Origin: Coenobita brevimanus
Lineage: Eukaryota; Arthropoda; Malacostraca; Decapoda; Coenobitidae
Length of the DNA stretch: 64,000 bases
Assembly: GCA_032717465.1 (NCBI GenBank)
Contig: CM064697.1
Span: 7,095,533 to 7,159,532, forward strand
Reading direction: 5' to 3'
Part shown: positions 36,590 to 47,270 of the stretch, piece by piece
Layout of the letters: each line of letters opens with the position of its first letter
Position numbering within the stretch: position 1 is the first letter of the stretch
Notes under the pieces: generated by a model
The model's database searches: none
What the model saw: the letters and a program-made list of their open reading frames with translations, nothing else
Told to the model about the DNA's origin: nothing
Made by a program: the position numbers and the translations under genes

Positions 36590-36780
36590 CCTTTTGCTAC
36601 GATGGACTTATTCTTTTCACTACGATGGTCTTCTTTCTAATTTATTCTTGCTACCTCTTGACGATTTTATTCAACATTATGAAAAACCTCTTGAACTGAA
36701 GAAGTCACTCAATGCTATTACCTCAGGAGAAATCACCTCAGCAGAATAAAATCGTCTGATGACAGGAAATATATAAAAGA
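36590..36780. mobile_element. Family A element, two arms facing each other
   Basis: The left arm reads attcttgctacctcttgac then gattttattcaacattatg. The right arm reads cagcagaataaaatcgtctg then atgacagg, the inverted counterpart. The centre includes ctcttgaactgaag. Confidence 0.65.
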
Positions 36781-36984
36781 CAACCTCGGGCTGAACGGGC
36801 AAGTAAAAATAAGATGACGGTCGTTGAAATTAACGAGAGAGTACGTAAGCAAATACGGTAAATTCCTATGCTAAATTAGCTCCATATCCAAAGTTCCTAC
36901 GCCGGCTACGCTCTCCCTCGCACACCAGTCACTCTCTTCTCCACCATTACTCCGTCTCGTCTCCACTTTCTCCAAAAAAACAGT

Positions 36985-37075
36985 TCTTCTAGTCAGGGGT
37001 CGAACTCATAACTTCTTCAATCTGATGTGTTTAAAATCGCACAGCCACCAAACACTTCACACACAATACACAGTG
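36985..37075 (-). mobile_element. Possible tRNA-like (SINE) fragment
   Basis: On the minus strand, tttggtggctgtgcga resembles an A box, and about 37 bases later ttatgagttcgacccc has a good B-box core (GTTCGA). The cloverleaf is incomplete, so a tRNA gene is not claimed. Confidence 0.3.
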
Positions 37076-37469
37076 AAAGTCAGAGTGAATAATACAACAA
37101 AACAAAGAAGATGCCTGGTAATAAATGACTGCTATGGAGATCCGTTTATCGTGGAAATCAACCTATACCCTATATGAATAACGCCCATAGTCCTTATCCA
37201 CTGTAAATTCCTTCCCTCATCATGCTAAACCACTCTCAACCACTCCACATCGACCAGTCATTAGAACCTCATCCACAGTAGCTTCCTTCCCTCATCATTC
37301 TCAACAACTCCACATCGATCACCCGTCGAAACTTCCACGAACCTCTTACATCAACATTTTATCTCCTCTCGTTCCCCCAGCCATTAACTGGGTGGCTAAA
37401 TCATAATCTCTTTTCCTTAGTAACATCATAAATTTTTGACTCTCTTTACGTTCTACACATTTCATTCTA
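37076..37469. other. Non-coding sequence
   Basis: The phrase ttccttccctcatcat, with the following accactcaacc-like words, recurs at about 37209 and 37284, an old ~75-bp duplication. No gene seen. Confidence 0.4.
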
Positions 37470-37601
37470 TCTTAAGATGATTTTATTCAGCTTGGGAGAG
37501 GCTTTCCGGACTGGAGGGGTTAGATATAGCCTTCATTAATTTCCTCCAGTGCTAGACGTCTACCCAAGCTGAGTAAAATACAGTAGTCGTAGCCAGATTA
37601 A

Positions 37602-37605
<4 letters not shown>
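37470..37605. mobile_element. Family A element, two facing arms
   Basis: The left arm reads gatgattttattcagcttgg then ggactggaggggttagatat. The right arm reads ctacccaagctgagtaaaat, its inverted match. Confidence 0.65.

Positions 37606-37609
<4 letters not shown>

Positions 37610-37679
<70 letters not shown>
37610..37679. repeat. (GA)n microsatellite
   Basis: AG/GA array of about 70 bp directly following a family A copy. Confidence 0.97.
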
Positions 37680-37683
<4 letters not shown>

Positions 37684-38730
37684 GTACTGGAAGGCTAAAT
37701 CTAATTTCGTCCTTCTTTACCCATCATGTTTTATCTCACCGGCCTGTGCTATCTGTTGTCTGACTTGTGTTCCTATCAATAAGAGCCTCTAAATTGATCC
37801 TCTCGTCCCGTCGTTAAACAAATCCAGTACAATTCTCCCGACCAGTGATGCTTGTTCAAAATGAGAACGCGATATATGCAAATTCCCCTTTCAGTCCTGG
37901 AGTAAAAGTCAAAACTGAAAAAAAAAAGGAAAATAAATGTGTGCAAACTAGGAGGCACCCGGCCCAGACAAAGATGACAACACACAGTGGGCTGGGAGAG
38001 GCGGGTGGGCAATATATGCAGGACTGGTAACCGTGTAAGACTTCAAAGCTCGGGTAAAACCTTTGTGTTCCTTTGTAAACTTGCTCCCGCTGAGGAAAAT
38101 CGAGACTCTGTTGGGGAACTAAAAACCTGTTGTAAAAAGTACGGTGGCGGTGGGTCTCTTCAGGGATTTATATTTGGTATACAAAATTACTGAATTTCTA
38201 CATAAAATCACAGGCAATTTTTCGCATCTGGCCACCGTAATCTCACCCTTCCATCTGCTATTACATTTTATCAACAAACCACATATACACTCACTTCCCT
38301 TCCGTTTAAACAAGACTACAATCGTGAACTCATCGAACCATGTGTGCCATATTAAAGACGCGTTCACACCAATTAAATCCCCTCAATTACTAAGCCATTA
38401 ATAGCAAGCAACGCAGCGAGCCTTTCCGCGTTGTTAAGCACCACTAACAATGGCCGCAGTTACTACAGGCGTGTCAACCAACGCGTCTCAATTTAGGTTT
38501 CTCTGTCTACTCCGCACCAGCCAGATAACAAGACTACTCAAGTTCTCCGACTTGGAGTTGAAGGCGTGAGACCCTAACTTTCACTTAACTTGATTTCCCT
38601 TGTTTCATCAGCCAAGACACTATCACTAATGAGCTCCAGATGGAACGAAAAACAAATATCGTACGTGAATATGTATCAAAAAGTCAGCGTAAATTTCATA
38701 CGCAACATATATCATTGTAACCCAAAATAA
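37680..38730. other. Unique-looking non-coding sequence
   Basis: About 1 kb without obvious repeats. Small frames on both strands show no family signature. Confidence 0.35.
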
Positions 38731-39290
38731 AAAGTAATAACCCTTTCAGCCTGAACATGTCAATTCTCCAGAAGTGCTGCAGGGACGCCTGCACATGGTG
38801 GACCTGATATACTCCGGCGGCTTCGGTGTCTAGTTATATATATAAGCATTCCTGAACTCCCCCTATCCCCCGAAAGGAGGATGGTGGACTGCAGAAGATG
38901 GGTAACTTTAAACTATACTACACTGAGTTCGAGCCTCGGGTAACAACATCAAGCTATTTCCACACAACTTTACTTAGCTTTGGGGAGGCTTTTCGAACTC
39001 GTGGGGCCAGTTACATCCATTATTAACTCTGGCACCTCTAGACAGCCTTTGTACATTCACTATACTCGTCAGGCGAACATTACTGTGCCGAGGGAGTTAA
39101 CACATTATGACGATAAATCAGGATACAATAACGACAAAAAGGGGTAATTTCGTATCGACATGCTTTGCCCGCTTTCAGTACAATTCCATTATTCTACTTT
39201 TAAGCTAGCTACCTCAAGACAATTACATTTAGCCTTAGAAAGAGCTCTCGTTGTGAAGGAGGTTAGAAAAATCTCCAATAACCCTTCATA
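38731..39290. mobile_element. Cluster of decayed family A fragments
   Basis: Words of the family appear at 38733 (aaccctttcagcctgaa), 38960-39104 (actttacttagctttgg, tttcgaactcgtgggg, later cgagggagttaa) and 39195-39275 (agctacctcaagacaatta, tgtgaaggaggttag). Each is partial and diverged. Confidence 0.45.
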
Positions 39291-40159
39291 CGAGGTGTGT
39301 CTCCCAAGCAAAACAGATTAGACAGCAAAAGCAAGCATAAAATAAGAAACGACATCATACTAATGGGTTTAACTAGAATAATTTTTCTATTATACTACCA
39401 AGACAGCACACAAATTATCACAGAAAGGATTTTCATGAAGTGTTTTAAATAAAAGAGATGGTAGGCGGTCTCTGGAAACTACAACAGTAATTTTCAACGT
39501 ATTTTCTTTATGTTCCTCCATGTGTTGCAGAACAGACGTTTGAACAAAACTGCGCAGCTCAGATTAACTTCTTTGAATGGTCCAGCCTTGCCAACTATAT
39601 AACTTCAATAATTTGCGGTACGCGTAGGAGAAACAGTAGAGAATATCAATACATGCTGATGCTAGGGTAAGTGAACACAAGAAACATGTTACTTTAATTA
39701 TACAAAATGATACTAAGTGGCCAGGAGAAAGGTACACTTTTAACGATACAGAATAATACTTCGGAAGGGCTAGGAAACTATTTTATTTTTCGCTATTCAT
39801 TGTTACTAAGCGAGAGAGACTTACTGATCGAGTACGACAAACAATTTAATACACCGATACACATTAATACTAAATAAATGACCAGGAGAAAAACCCGAAC
39901 ACCTCAAAGACAAGGAAGCAAAGATGAACAACACCTCCACAACGACCGCTACGCCCCCACACGGCTTCCCTCGCTATTCACGGGCCGGGCACAGTCTTGT
40001 CGGAAATGTATTAACGCATCGTAATGGCGTCGGGGTCGGGGAGGTCACACCATAAATGATAATTACGGGTATCGCGTGCAGTGGGGGACGGGTCTGGTCT
40101 ATGTGGCAAGTCACTGCCGTCTACGATAAGGAATTCTTGTGAGCTGGTAGTCATTTGCC
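39291..40159. other. Non-coding sequence
   Basis: AT-rich to 39.9 kb, then a G/C-richer stretch at 39930-40130. No gene recognised. It lies downstream of the retropepsin frame on the minus strand. Confidence 0.35.
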
Positions 40160-40330
40160 TCTACGCTTCACCTTTTCAATCCAGTGATAATCGTTTTCAC
40201 AGTTTTCTCCTGCTATCTCCAGAAGACTGAATTCATCTTAGGACAGACTTTTCGAACTGGAGGAGTTAGGTATGGCCTCCATTAATCCCTTCACTCCACG
40301 ATGAGCCCTCTAGGGTGATCCATTTATATC
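40160..40330. mobile_element. Family A element
   Basis: Contains gctatctccagaagactgaa, then cttttcgaactggaggagtt, then attaatcccttcactccacg: the inner end followed by the outer end. Confidence 0.6.
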
Positions 40331-40694
40331 ACTCCTCTTCCATTCCACCTGGATGTTGGTGGAGGCAATAATATCGATTATCCAATACTTTTCTGCTCTA
40401 TCAGAAGCGTAGGAGTCCTGGGCTAGGATACTCAGTCCCGACACTTAAAGCAAAGATGACGATACTTAATTACCCCTTAATGGCATTATGTGTACAAATA
40501 ATTCCAACCAACCCTCGGATATAAAGACGTATGGACTCTATCCAGTTGAAGCGTCATAACTCACTAAACCATCGGAAAGCATCTGGTTATTTGGTTATGG
40601 CCCAATGTAGTAAATTCCTTCCTGGTTTACAGGAAACTTTTTGGCTTCTCACACAGAGCAGTCATCCAAAGAAAGCATTACATCAAGTGAGTAG

Positions 40695-40695
<1 letters not shown>

Positions 40696-40729
<34 letters not shown>

Positions 40730-40755
40730 GACGACGATGATGATAACGATAATAC
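40696..40755. repeat. (AAT)n/(ACG)n trinucleotide array
   Basis: About eleven AAT units, then ACG/ATG/ACG triplets, just 3' of the retropepsin frame on the minus strand. On that strand it would fall within the 3' untranslated region if the frame is transcribed. Confidence 0.92.
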
Positions 40756-40761
40756 ACGAGC

Positions 40762-41769
40762 TCAGTGCATGGTGAAACTTGATACACCAAACCTCTTCTT
40801 AAGGGTATGGCTGTGCAGTCTCGCCATGAACACCTGACCTCCTACATTAAAGAACACACATTGCCTCTTGTAATCCACCACACACTTATAGCGGAACATC
40901 ATTTTCCTCCCCATGATCATGTGGTAGAAATCCTCACCGGAGCCAAGGATGGTGCCACAGTCCAAGTATCGTTGCCCTGGTGCCTTGATTTTCACCAGCC
41001 TGGGCAATTTCTTCCTGCCCATTAACTCGAGGCATCGCTGGGACATGTAGAAGTCCGCAGCTCCGGAGTCAAGGTCCAGGGTGAGAAATTTACCTTTATG
41101 CGGTGCTGGGAGGTGCACTTTTAATATGTATTCAGTTAGTATTTTGGACAGCGATGATGTATGCTTATTCATCTTGCTAATGTCATTAAAGTGGAGTGTA
41201 GAGCAAGAATGAGAGAAGCTCTGCACGATGTCCAGGTGATGAAGCGCCTTATAACCGATAATGATGTCTTCCCTGGTGGGCATCTGCCCAGGCGGGAAGA
41301 CCAAAACATCAATGAAGAAACTTAGACCGTTCAGCAGACGCACCCTCACGTTCCTGGCTTTTCTGAACAGTATTTTCTTGGCAACTTTCCACAACAGCAC
41401 TCTGGACTTCACTTTTTCCCTCGCATGTTCCAAAATACCAAGGGCCTCCGCCGTTTCGTGACGCATATAACAGCTCGAAGACCCGTTGTCGATGCACATA
41501 CGACACATGTGGCCATTGATGGTTGCCACCAGTTTATTCCGGCGGAGGTTGACGGAAGGGAGTCTCATAAGATATGGAGTGGGGTCAGGTACAACCTTCA
41601 GGTCGGGCTCTAAAAACAGAATAACCTCAGCTGAATATGACCCTGCACTCGCACTGCTTTTTCTTGCACTCCCCTTCCCGGTCGTTTCTCCACCTTCACA
41701 TATTCTTTTTCTCAATTGGTTTCGACAACCTCTTCCTCTAGTTAGTTTCCCCTTACTTTTAGTAATCAT
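40762..41769 (-). CDS. Tandem retropepsin-like aspartic protease protein, 335 aa
   Basis: The frame runs from ATG at 41769 to TGA at 40762-40764 without interruption. Residues 1-48 are basic and low-complexity. Residues ~65-195 form a first retropepsin-like unit: TINGHMCRMCIDNGSSSCYM (83-102) with D94-N-G-S, and IIIG (169-172). Residues ~207-318 form a second: LDLDSGAADFYM (231-242) with D234-S-G-A, and MIMG (284-287). In both halves Tyr-Met stands at +7/+8 and Gly at +17 from the Asp; after the hydrophobic-hydrophobic-Gly motif, Lys (+2), Val (+10) and Cys (+17) recur. The halves are therefore an internal duplication. A2-family retropepsins normally act as homodimers of one such unit; a fused pair would be a single-chain protease, or a binding protein if inactive. 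Asn in place of Thr/Ser in D94-N-G is unusual. No RT, integrase or zinc knuckle was seen nearby, so a domesticated or host gene is possible. Composition is unlike the surrounding repeats. An origin from an LTR element is inference. Confidence 0.7.
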   Translation of the reverse strand: MITKSKGKLTRGRGCRNQLRKRICEGGETTGKGSARKSSASAGSYSAEVILFLEPDLKVVPDPTPYLMRLPSVNLRRNKLVATINGHMCRMCIDNGSSSCYMRHETAEALGILEHAREKVKSRVLLWKVAKKILFRKARNVRVRLLNGLSFFIDVLVFPPGQMPTREDIIIGYKALHHLDIVQSFSHSCSTLHFNDISKMNKHTSSLSKILTEYILKVHLPAPHKGKFLTLDLDSGAADFYMSQRCLELMGRKKLPRLVKIKAPGQRYLDCGTILGSGEDFYHMIMGRKMMFRYKCVVDYKRQCVFFNVGGQVFMARLHSHTLKKRFGVSSFTMH

Positions 41770-41775
41770 TATTCC

Positions 41776-41940
41776 CTACTTAATTTGTACTTCTCTTCCT
41801 CTCCTGTCCACTTTCTTCATCCAGTGTCCTCCTATCACAACTCCATCTGTCTTATGCTTCCTCATCTTCCCTTTCGCTGCCATTCTCTTCTCTTCCGCGT
41901 CTCCTTTTGTCCTCATTATACACTGTTTCGAACTTGCCAT
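41776..41940 (-). CDS. Short basic frame upstream of, and in phase with, the retropepsin frame
   Basis: ATG at 41940 opens 54 codons rich in Lys, Arg, Met and Gly, ending at a TAG (41776-41778). The retropepsin ATG follows two codons later in the same frame. A TAA at 41977-41979 closes the frame upstream. It could be an N-terminal extension interrupted by one nonsense change, a leader in the 5' region, a separate exon fragment, or the upstream part of a stop-readthrough arrangement. The sequence does not settle which. No domain is recognised. Confidence 0.3.
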   Translation of the reverse strand: MASSKQCIMRTKGDAEEKRMAAKGKMRKHKTDGVVIGGHWMKKVDRRGREVQIK

Positions 41941-41979
41941 TATCTCTAGCGGTCTCACGCCAGAGAAACCAGCGAATTA

Positions 41980-42650
41980 CACTTCTAAACAAGACACAAC
42001 ATCAGTACCACAAAACAGACCAGTGTTTTGAATTAATTATAGCAAACCTGGCAATGAACAGTGAAGTCATTACCATTAAACTTATCCTGGACGGTCTACC
42101 TGTCATGTTAACTCTACAAAGTTTTTCTGGTGCTATGAAAAATTCAACTGGACATCGATAGGTGGCCCGTCATTACCAGATCCTGACGAAACATGAGTGG
42201 GAATTTAAGCACAGCAGAGTGGGATTGTGAGTGGGAGGAGAATGGGGTAAAACAGAGAGGGATGGTGAAGTTAACTGGAGACAGAAAGATGGTGGTGGTG
42301 ATGAAGGGATGAAAAGGGAGATTGAATTCAGTGTTCGCTCGCTTTTGTCGCCATATGTGAATTTTATTAATCTTATGTGGAAAAGAAAGGCCAATTAGGT
42401 TACAGACATTGATGACACGAACAAAGATAAGTAGACAACCAATGACAGTGAAGACAGAGGAAACAGAACACTGGGGATATAGAAGGTGGATGGAGTGTAC
42501 CTGGAGCTTTCATCATCTGACACAAATCTTCACTATATCATTTTTGACATCAATACACAATTTCACTCAGATCTGGAGTGCCCTCTCATCGGCTAAGATA
42601 AAAAAATGGTCTCAAGTAACCCTCTACCGCCGATAGAAACCTTAACTACA
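41980..42650. other. Non-coding sequence
   Basis: Mixed composition with a purine-rich stretch at 42185-42330. Possible upstream region of the minus-strand retropepsin frame; no TATA-like or initiator signal could be assigned with confidence. Confidence 0.35.
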
Positions 42651-42720
42651 TTATTCTTGCTACCGCCCGACGATTTAACTCAGTTCTAGAGCGGCCTCTA
42701 GTCACGCAAGGATTGAAACA
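42651..42720. mobile_element. Family A half-element
   Basis: Reads attattcttgctaccgccc, gacgatttaactcagttcta, then gcggcctctagtcacgcaag: one arm of the family. Confidence 0.55.
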
Positions 42721-42809
42721 GCACCCCTCCCCCCCACCCACTCCCAGTTTTTCCTTTATCATGTCACGGGTGCAGTGAGACGCCTGACAGTGACAACAGT
42801 AATGACGCA

Positions 42810-43066
42810 CTTGTACTGTCGGCGGTATCCTCGGCGTCAGCAATATCCTCAGTGTCAGCGGTATCCTCACTGTCAGTGGTTTCCTCAGTGTCAGCAGTAT
42901 CCTCAGTGTCAACAGTATCCTAAGCGTCAGTGGTATCCTCACTGTCAACAGTATCCTCAATGTCAGCAGTATCCTCATTTCAGCAATATCCTCAGTGTCC
43001 GCGGTACATTCATGGTGAGCAGTATCCTCAGTGTCAGCAATATCCTCAGCAACTTGCCTCACCCAA
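42810..43066. repeat. 18-bp minisatellite, about 13 units
   Basis: The unit gtcagcagtatcctcagt repeats with substitutions and few indels. Because 18 is a multiple of three, hexapeptides repeat on both strands (QQYPQC on plus; LRILLT on minus), and frames of over 100 codons stay open. A P/Q/Y/C repeat could be secreted or structural, but no flanking domain or signal peptide supports a gene, so I call it a minisatellite. Confidence 0.85.
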
Positions 43067-43462
43067 CGTCACCCGCAGTGTAAAACAAAAACACTTCCAT
43101 CCCAGGTCCACCATTATCGTCCGTGTGGTCGCCCGTCCCTGCATGAAGACTTCTAAGGATGGCTTTGTCTTTCTTCCGGGTGGAGTTTTCGTCTCCAACC
43201 TGGCGGCGACTGTCTTGGAGCAGCCTTCACTTACGTCTCTATGATTATCACAGTCGGAATCGCGTCCATGTCCCCGATTTTTCTTACCTTCCGGGTGCAT
43301 TTTTTCGTTGATTTTGTGCTGGAAACTGGTAGTCGCGTTCACTTGGGCATCTGCAGCTCCTGTGGCTTCTTGTACTTTCATTGAGACTACACATTTTATC
43401 TTCTTCAATCCCATGATCTTTTGACAACTTTTATTCTTGTATCCTCGGACGACTTTATTCAT
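43046..43462 (-). CDS. Uncharacterised 138-codon frame, doubtful
   Basis: ATG at 43462 opens a frame to the stop at 43046-43048. Composition is ordinary (K, T, G, C, H; includes HPEGKKNRGHGRDSDCDNH), unlike nearby repeat translations, which is the only reason to list it. The first ~15 codons come from a family A element (minus strand of 43435-43462), so that start is suspect; internal ATGs exist at about codons 18 and 28. No domain recognised. It lies 1.1 kb upstream of the basic frame at 41940, on the same strand as the retropepsin frame. Confidence 0.2.
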   Translation of the reverse strand: MNKVVRGYKNKSCQKIMGLKKIKCVVSMKVQEATGAADAQVNATTSFQHKINEKMHPEGKKNRGHGRDSDCDNHRDVSEGCSKTVAARLETKTPPGRKTKPSLEVFMQGRATTRTIMVDLGWKCFCFTLRVTLGEASC

Positions 43463-43556
43463 CACTTGAGAGAATTATCGAACTGGAAGATGTGATATGA
43501 AGAGGCTTTCCCTAAGTAGAATAAAATCGTCTGGATACCGCAAGAATAAACCAATA
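43430..43556. mobile_element. Family A element, two facing arms
   Basis: The left arm reads ttgtatcctcggacgacttt then atcgaactggaagatgtg. The right arm reads ctaagtagaataaaatcgtc then tggataccgcaagaataaa, the inverted counterpart. Confidence 0.65.
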
Positions 43557-43785
43557 ATAGAAGTCAGCAGATTTAATGCCCCATAAAGCAATCTTAAATA
43601 AATATCTTTTTATCCAGAAATTATAAAACATGGATCATGAATAACGGTGTACGAATCAAGGGATGAATTCAGGAGGGTCTAGCATCAGTACTCATAATTC
43701 TCATACATTTACAATCTCGCCTACACCTCCACATCTCCATTCCAACAAATTCCTCGACCCATTCACACGCAGGCCTACAGGTAAA

Positions 43786-43863
43786 TTCTCCCCGTTATAT
43801 TGGATGGTCGGTATAGGCTCTCCGTTATATTGGCTGATCGCTCTCCGTTATATTGGCTGATCG
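43786..43863. repeat. Short tandem repeat, ~23-bp unit, three copies
   Basis: The unit ctctccgttatattggctga recurs with small length differences; the last two copies are nearly identical. Confidence 0.85.
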
Positions 43864-44483
43864 CAACACTAATTCTGATTTCTTCCCTTGCATAACACTC
43901 ACTTTATTCCTGGTTGCATACAGTACTTTCTCCTTTCCACACACCACTCGTATTCTTCCCTCTTTTCTTCTCTCAAAATTACTGTGTACCGTATCTCCCT
44001 TCTCTAATCTATAGCCACTTTCATTTCCTCCATTATTATGACTTATATCACACGTATTTTTCTTTCAATATCCTCCCTAATCAATCACCCTTATTCTTTG
44101 CTATTCAAGACCTTCCCATTGCAACTGTCTGTCTGTCTCTACCCCTTCCAGGTTTCTCATTTCAATCACAGAAAGCCTATTCATTTCACCTCCTCCCACT
44201 TTCCGCCCGGCTTTCTCTGTCTCCCCTCTTTCGCTACACCTAATCCAACTACCTCACTGTTAAAACTTATATTACACCCACTTTTCTTCTAAAGCTTTCC
44301 CCATCACCCCTTTTCCTCCCTCTTTTCTATTCCAGATACTATATTCAATTTAACTTTAATCTCCCTTATCACTCTACCTTTCAGTGTCTACTCTCCCTGA
44401 TTCAACATGCTCTCTTTATCAATATTCTCCTTTTTCATCCTTTTCCTTTTCATTTTTTCACTGCATGTACCATATGCACTCCA

Positions 44484-44517
<34 letters not shown>

Positions 44518-44870
44518 CTATGTTCTCCCTCCCTCCACTCTTTCTTTTTCTACCCAACCCCCCTTTCCCTTCCTCCCTTCCTCTTCCAACACTCCTTTCC
44601 ACCCTACTTCTCACCATCTCCCCTCCCTCTCTCCCTCATCTAACACTCTCCCTTTCCACCCTACCTCTCTGCGTCTCCCCTCCCTGTTCCAACACCCCAC
44701 CTTTCTCCCTGTCTCTGCCTGCCTACCCTCCCTCCCTTTGCAAACATTCTCCATTTCCTCCCTACCTCTCACTGTCTCCCCTCCTTCCTTCCTTCCCTCC
44801 CAGTTCCAGTCACCCTCTTCGCCCCTACACGTAAGAGGCTCTCAGATCACACCTCCCAACTTCAGCCTGA
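43864..44870. repeat. Pyrimidine-rich degenerate domain
   Basis: C/T-dominated plus strand with a CT array at 44492-44513 and repeated ccctacctctc, tttccaccctac and ccaacac words at 44580-44780 (roughly 50-60 bp spacing). S/P/L/F-rich frames of up to 165 codons follow from composition. Confidence 0.55.
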
Positions 44871-45400
44871 TCCCAGCGTAAGCCAGGCAAGATGGAAATT
44901 ACCGCCCAACTTCTGAAAGGGACGCCCCGAACAAGGAAGGGGGAGGTGGTGAGTAGAATTAATAGGAGAAAAAAGTACCACTGATGAGATTTTATTCCAT
45001 CCTGTTAGCTACGGGAACATCTGATTAAAGGGAAATGTGAGCGAACTTTGAATGAAGCAAATGGGATTACTCAACAGACGGGCGACGAAAGGAAAATTAG
45101 AATGGAAATTATTAAAATGGGATATTCTTTTGCGAGTCCTGAGGGAAGATAGATGTCTGGAAGGGATGAGGAGGAGGAGGAGCAGGAGGGGCGGCGTGTG
45201 AAATTGACGAACACTTAAGTATAATCCCAGTTAAGTGCCGCCTTCTCTTCCCCCCTGCAGATTTTAAATGAATAATGGCCACGCACGGACACTTCCTACA
45301 CGTTATATACTGCTGGAGGAGGGAGGTGCTAAAACATGAAGCCACACCCTATGTTCTTATGTATACCCGTACCTCACAACACAACAACCTCACTGCACGA
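44871..45400. other. Mixed non-coding sequence
   Basis: Purine-leaning with a GGAGGAGG stretch near 45168-45190. No gene recognised. Confidence 0.35.
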
Positions 45401-45755
45401 GAAAGGTGGAAAACTTAAACACCAAAAATATGCACCACTTCCTTTCTCTAAAAGCGAAACCAAACTGGGCAACATACCTGGTAATTCGGCCTCAAGATAA
45501 ACAATATAGTAGTTCTGCTTCAAAATACATAATGAGACTAGTACCCTTGCCTAAGAATATAATTATTTCTGAGTTCTGCCGCAAAATATTCAAGATACAT
45601 AATACACCCCGTAGTTCTGTCGCAAAATATACAATACACACAATATACCTAGCAATTATGTCTCGAAACAGGTAACACATGTGGTGGCTGTGTCTCAAAG
45701 TACGAACCATTCCTGTAAGTCGGATCTCAAAATTATGTCCATATAAACACATCAT
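45401..45755. repeat. Degenerate tandem repeat, unit about 50-60 bp
   Basis: Words such as gttctgccgcaaaatattca, gttctgtcgcaaaatataca and gttctgcttcaaaatacata recur with acaat/acat spacers. Divergence prevents an exact unit. Confidence 0.6.
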
Positions 45756-45964
45756 CGGAGTTCAAGTTGCGCGAGTTTTGTTGTAAAGGTGAGACAAAGC
45801 CAAGCCATTAATCACGTCATGCCCGCAGTGACGCCAAACAACCCACTTAAGGCATAAAACACGCCAGCACAAAGAACTCGTTATGTCAGACAGTCCATCA
45901 CTTCACCACCTCGGGTACCCCAACAAGCACCTGGATTACTCTTATCACCTTTAATACCGAGACG
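45756..45964. other. Non-coding sequence
   Basis: Nothing recognised in this short stretch. Confidence 0.3.
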
Positions 45965-46195
45965 TCTTAATTTGGGTGATTCTTGCTACCTTCAGACGAT
46001 TACATACAGCTTAAGAAAAACCTATCGTACTGAAGACGGTTACGAAAGCCACAACCTCCTCAAGATTATTTTTTCAACTTAGGAAAGATCTTTGGTATGG
46101 AATAGGTTAATTAAAGGTATATCCACCTCAAGACGATTTTATTCTACTTAGGAAAAGCCATTCGAACTGGAGGAACCAGATACAGCTTTCATTAA

Positions 46196-46197
<2 letters not shown>
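45965..46197. mobile_element. Family A elements, three tandem partial arms
   Basis: Three successive arms: attcttgctaccttcagacg then acagcttaag; ctcaagattattttttcaac then ttaggaaaga; and ctcaagacgattttattcta then cattcgaactggagg. A CT array follows directly at 46198. Confidence 0.65.

Positions 46198-46228
<31 letters not shown>
46198..46228. repeat. (CT)n microsatellite
   Basis: CT array of about 31 bp abutting a family A copy. Confidence 0.95.
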
Positions 46229-46229
<1 letters not shown>

Positions 46230-46371
46230 TAGGGGGGCTCTCTGAAACTGAACACACACGTCTGGCGCCAGCAGGAAGAAAAACTACAAAATGTCCCGTA
46301 TTTAGGGGATTATAACACAATCCCAGCGTCAAGAAAATACTATAAATCCCTGCCTGGATCCTAACACATAA

Positions 46372-46563
46372 CCCCTTCAACCCGATGACGTGTTCTATAT
46401 ATATGAGGGCACCAGTAGACGATTTTATTCAGCTTAAGGAAGATCTTTTTGTTGTGAAAATTTTGAGTGAGTGAACTATCCAACCCCTCCAGTTCAGATT
46501 ATTTATTCAAAGTTGAACGGGATCGTCTGGATACTGTAAGAAAACGAAAAATGCGTCATCGGG
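46372..46563. mobile_element. Family A element, best full-length foldback copy
   Basis: The left arm starts aaccccttcaacccgatgac and passes through cagtagacgattttattcag. The right arm, read in reverse complement, starts ccccgatgacgcatttttcg, passes through tatccagacgat and ends at gaactggaggggttgga. The two arms of about 88 bp face each other around a short centre. A GA array begins at its right edge. Confidence 0.7.
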
Positions 46564-47150
<587 letters not shown>

Positions 47151-47270
47151 TGGTGATGATGATGATGATAACAGCAATATCTTCAACAACACCAACAATA
47201 AAGAACAATACTACTACTACAACTCTACTACTACTGACAATAATAATAATAATAATAATAATAATAAACA
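47151..47270. repeat. Trinucleotide cluster (GAT, ACT, AAT)
   Basis: GAT units at 47154-47168, ACT/ACA units at about 47208-47236, and about nine AAT units at 47238-47267. Confidence 0.92.

Noticed and set aside
38900..38970. tRNA gene suggested by a GAGTTCGAGCCTC B-box-like word
   Set aside because: No matching A box or acceptor stem at the right distance.
40762..41769. Endogenous virus origin for the retropepsin frame
   Set aside because: No viral structural, polymerase or integrase sequence was seen around it; a retroelement or host origin cannot be separated from the sequence alone.
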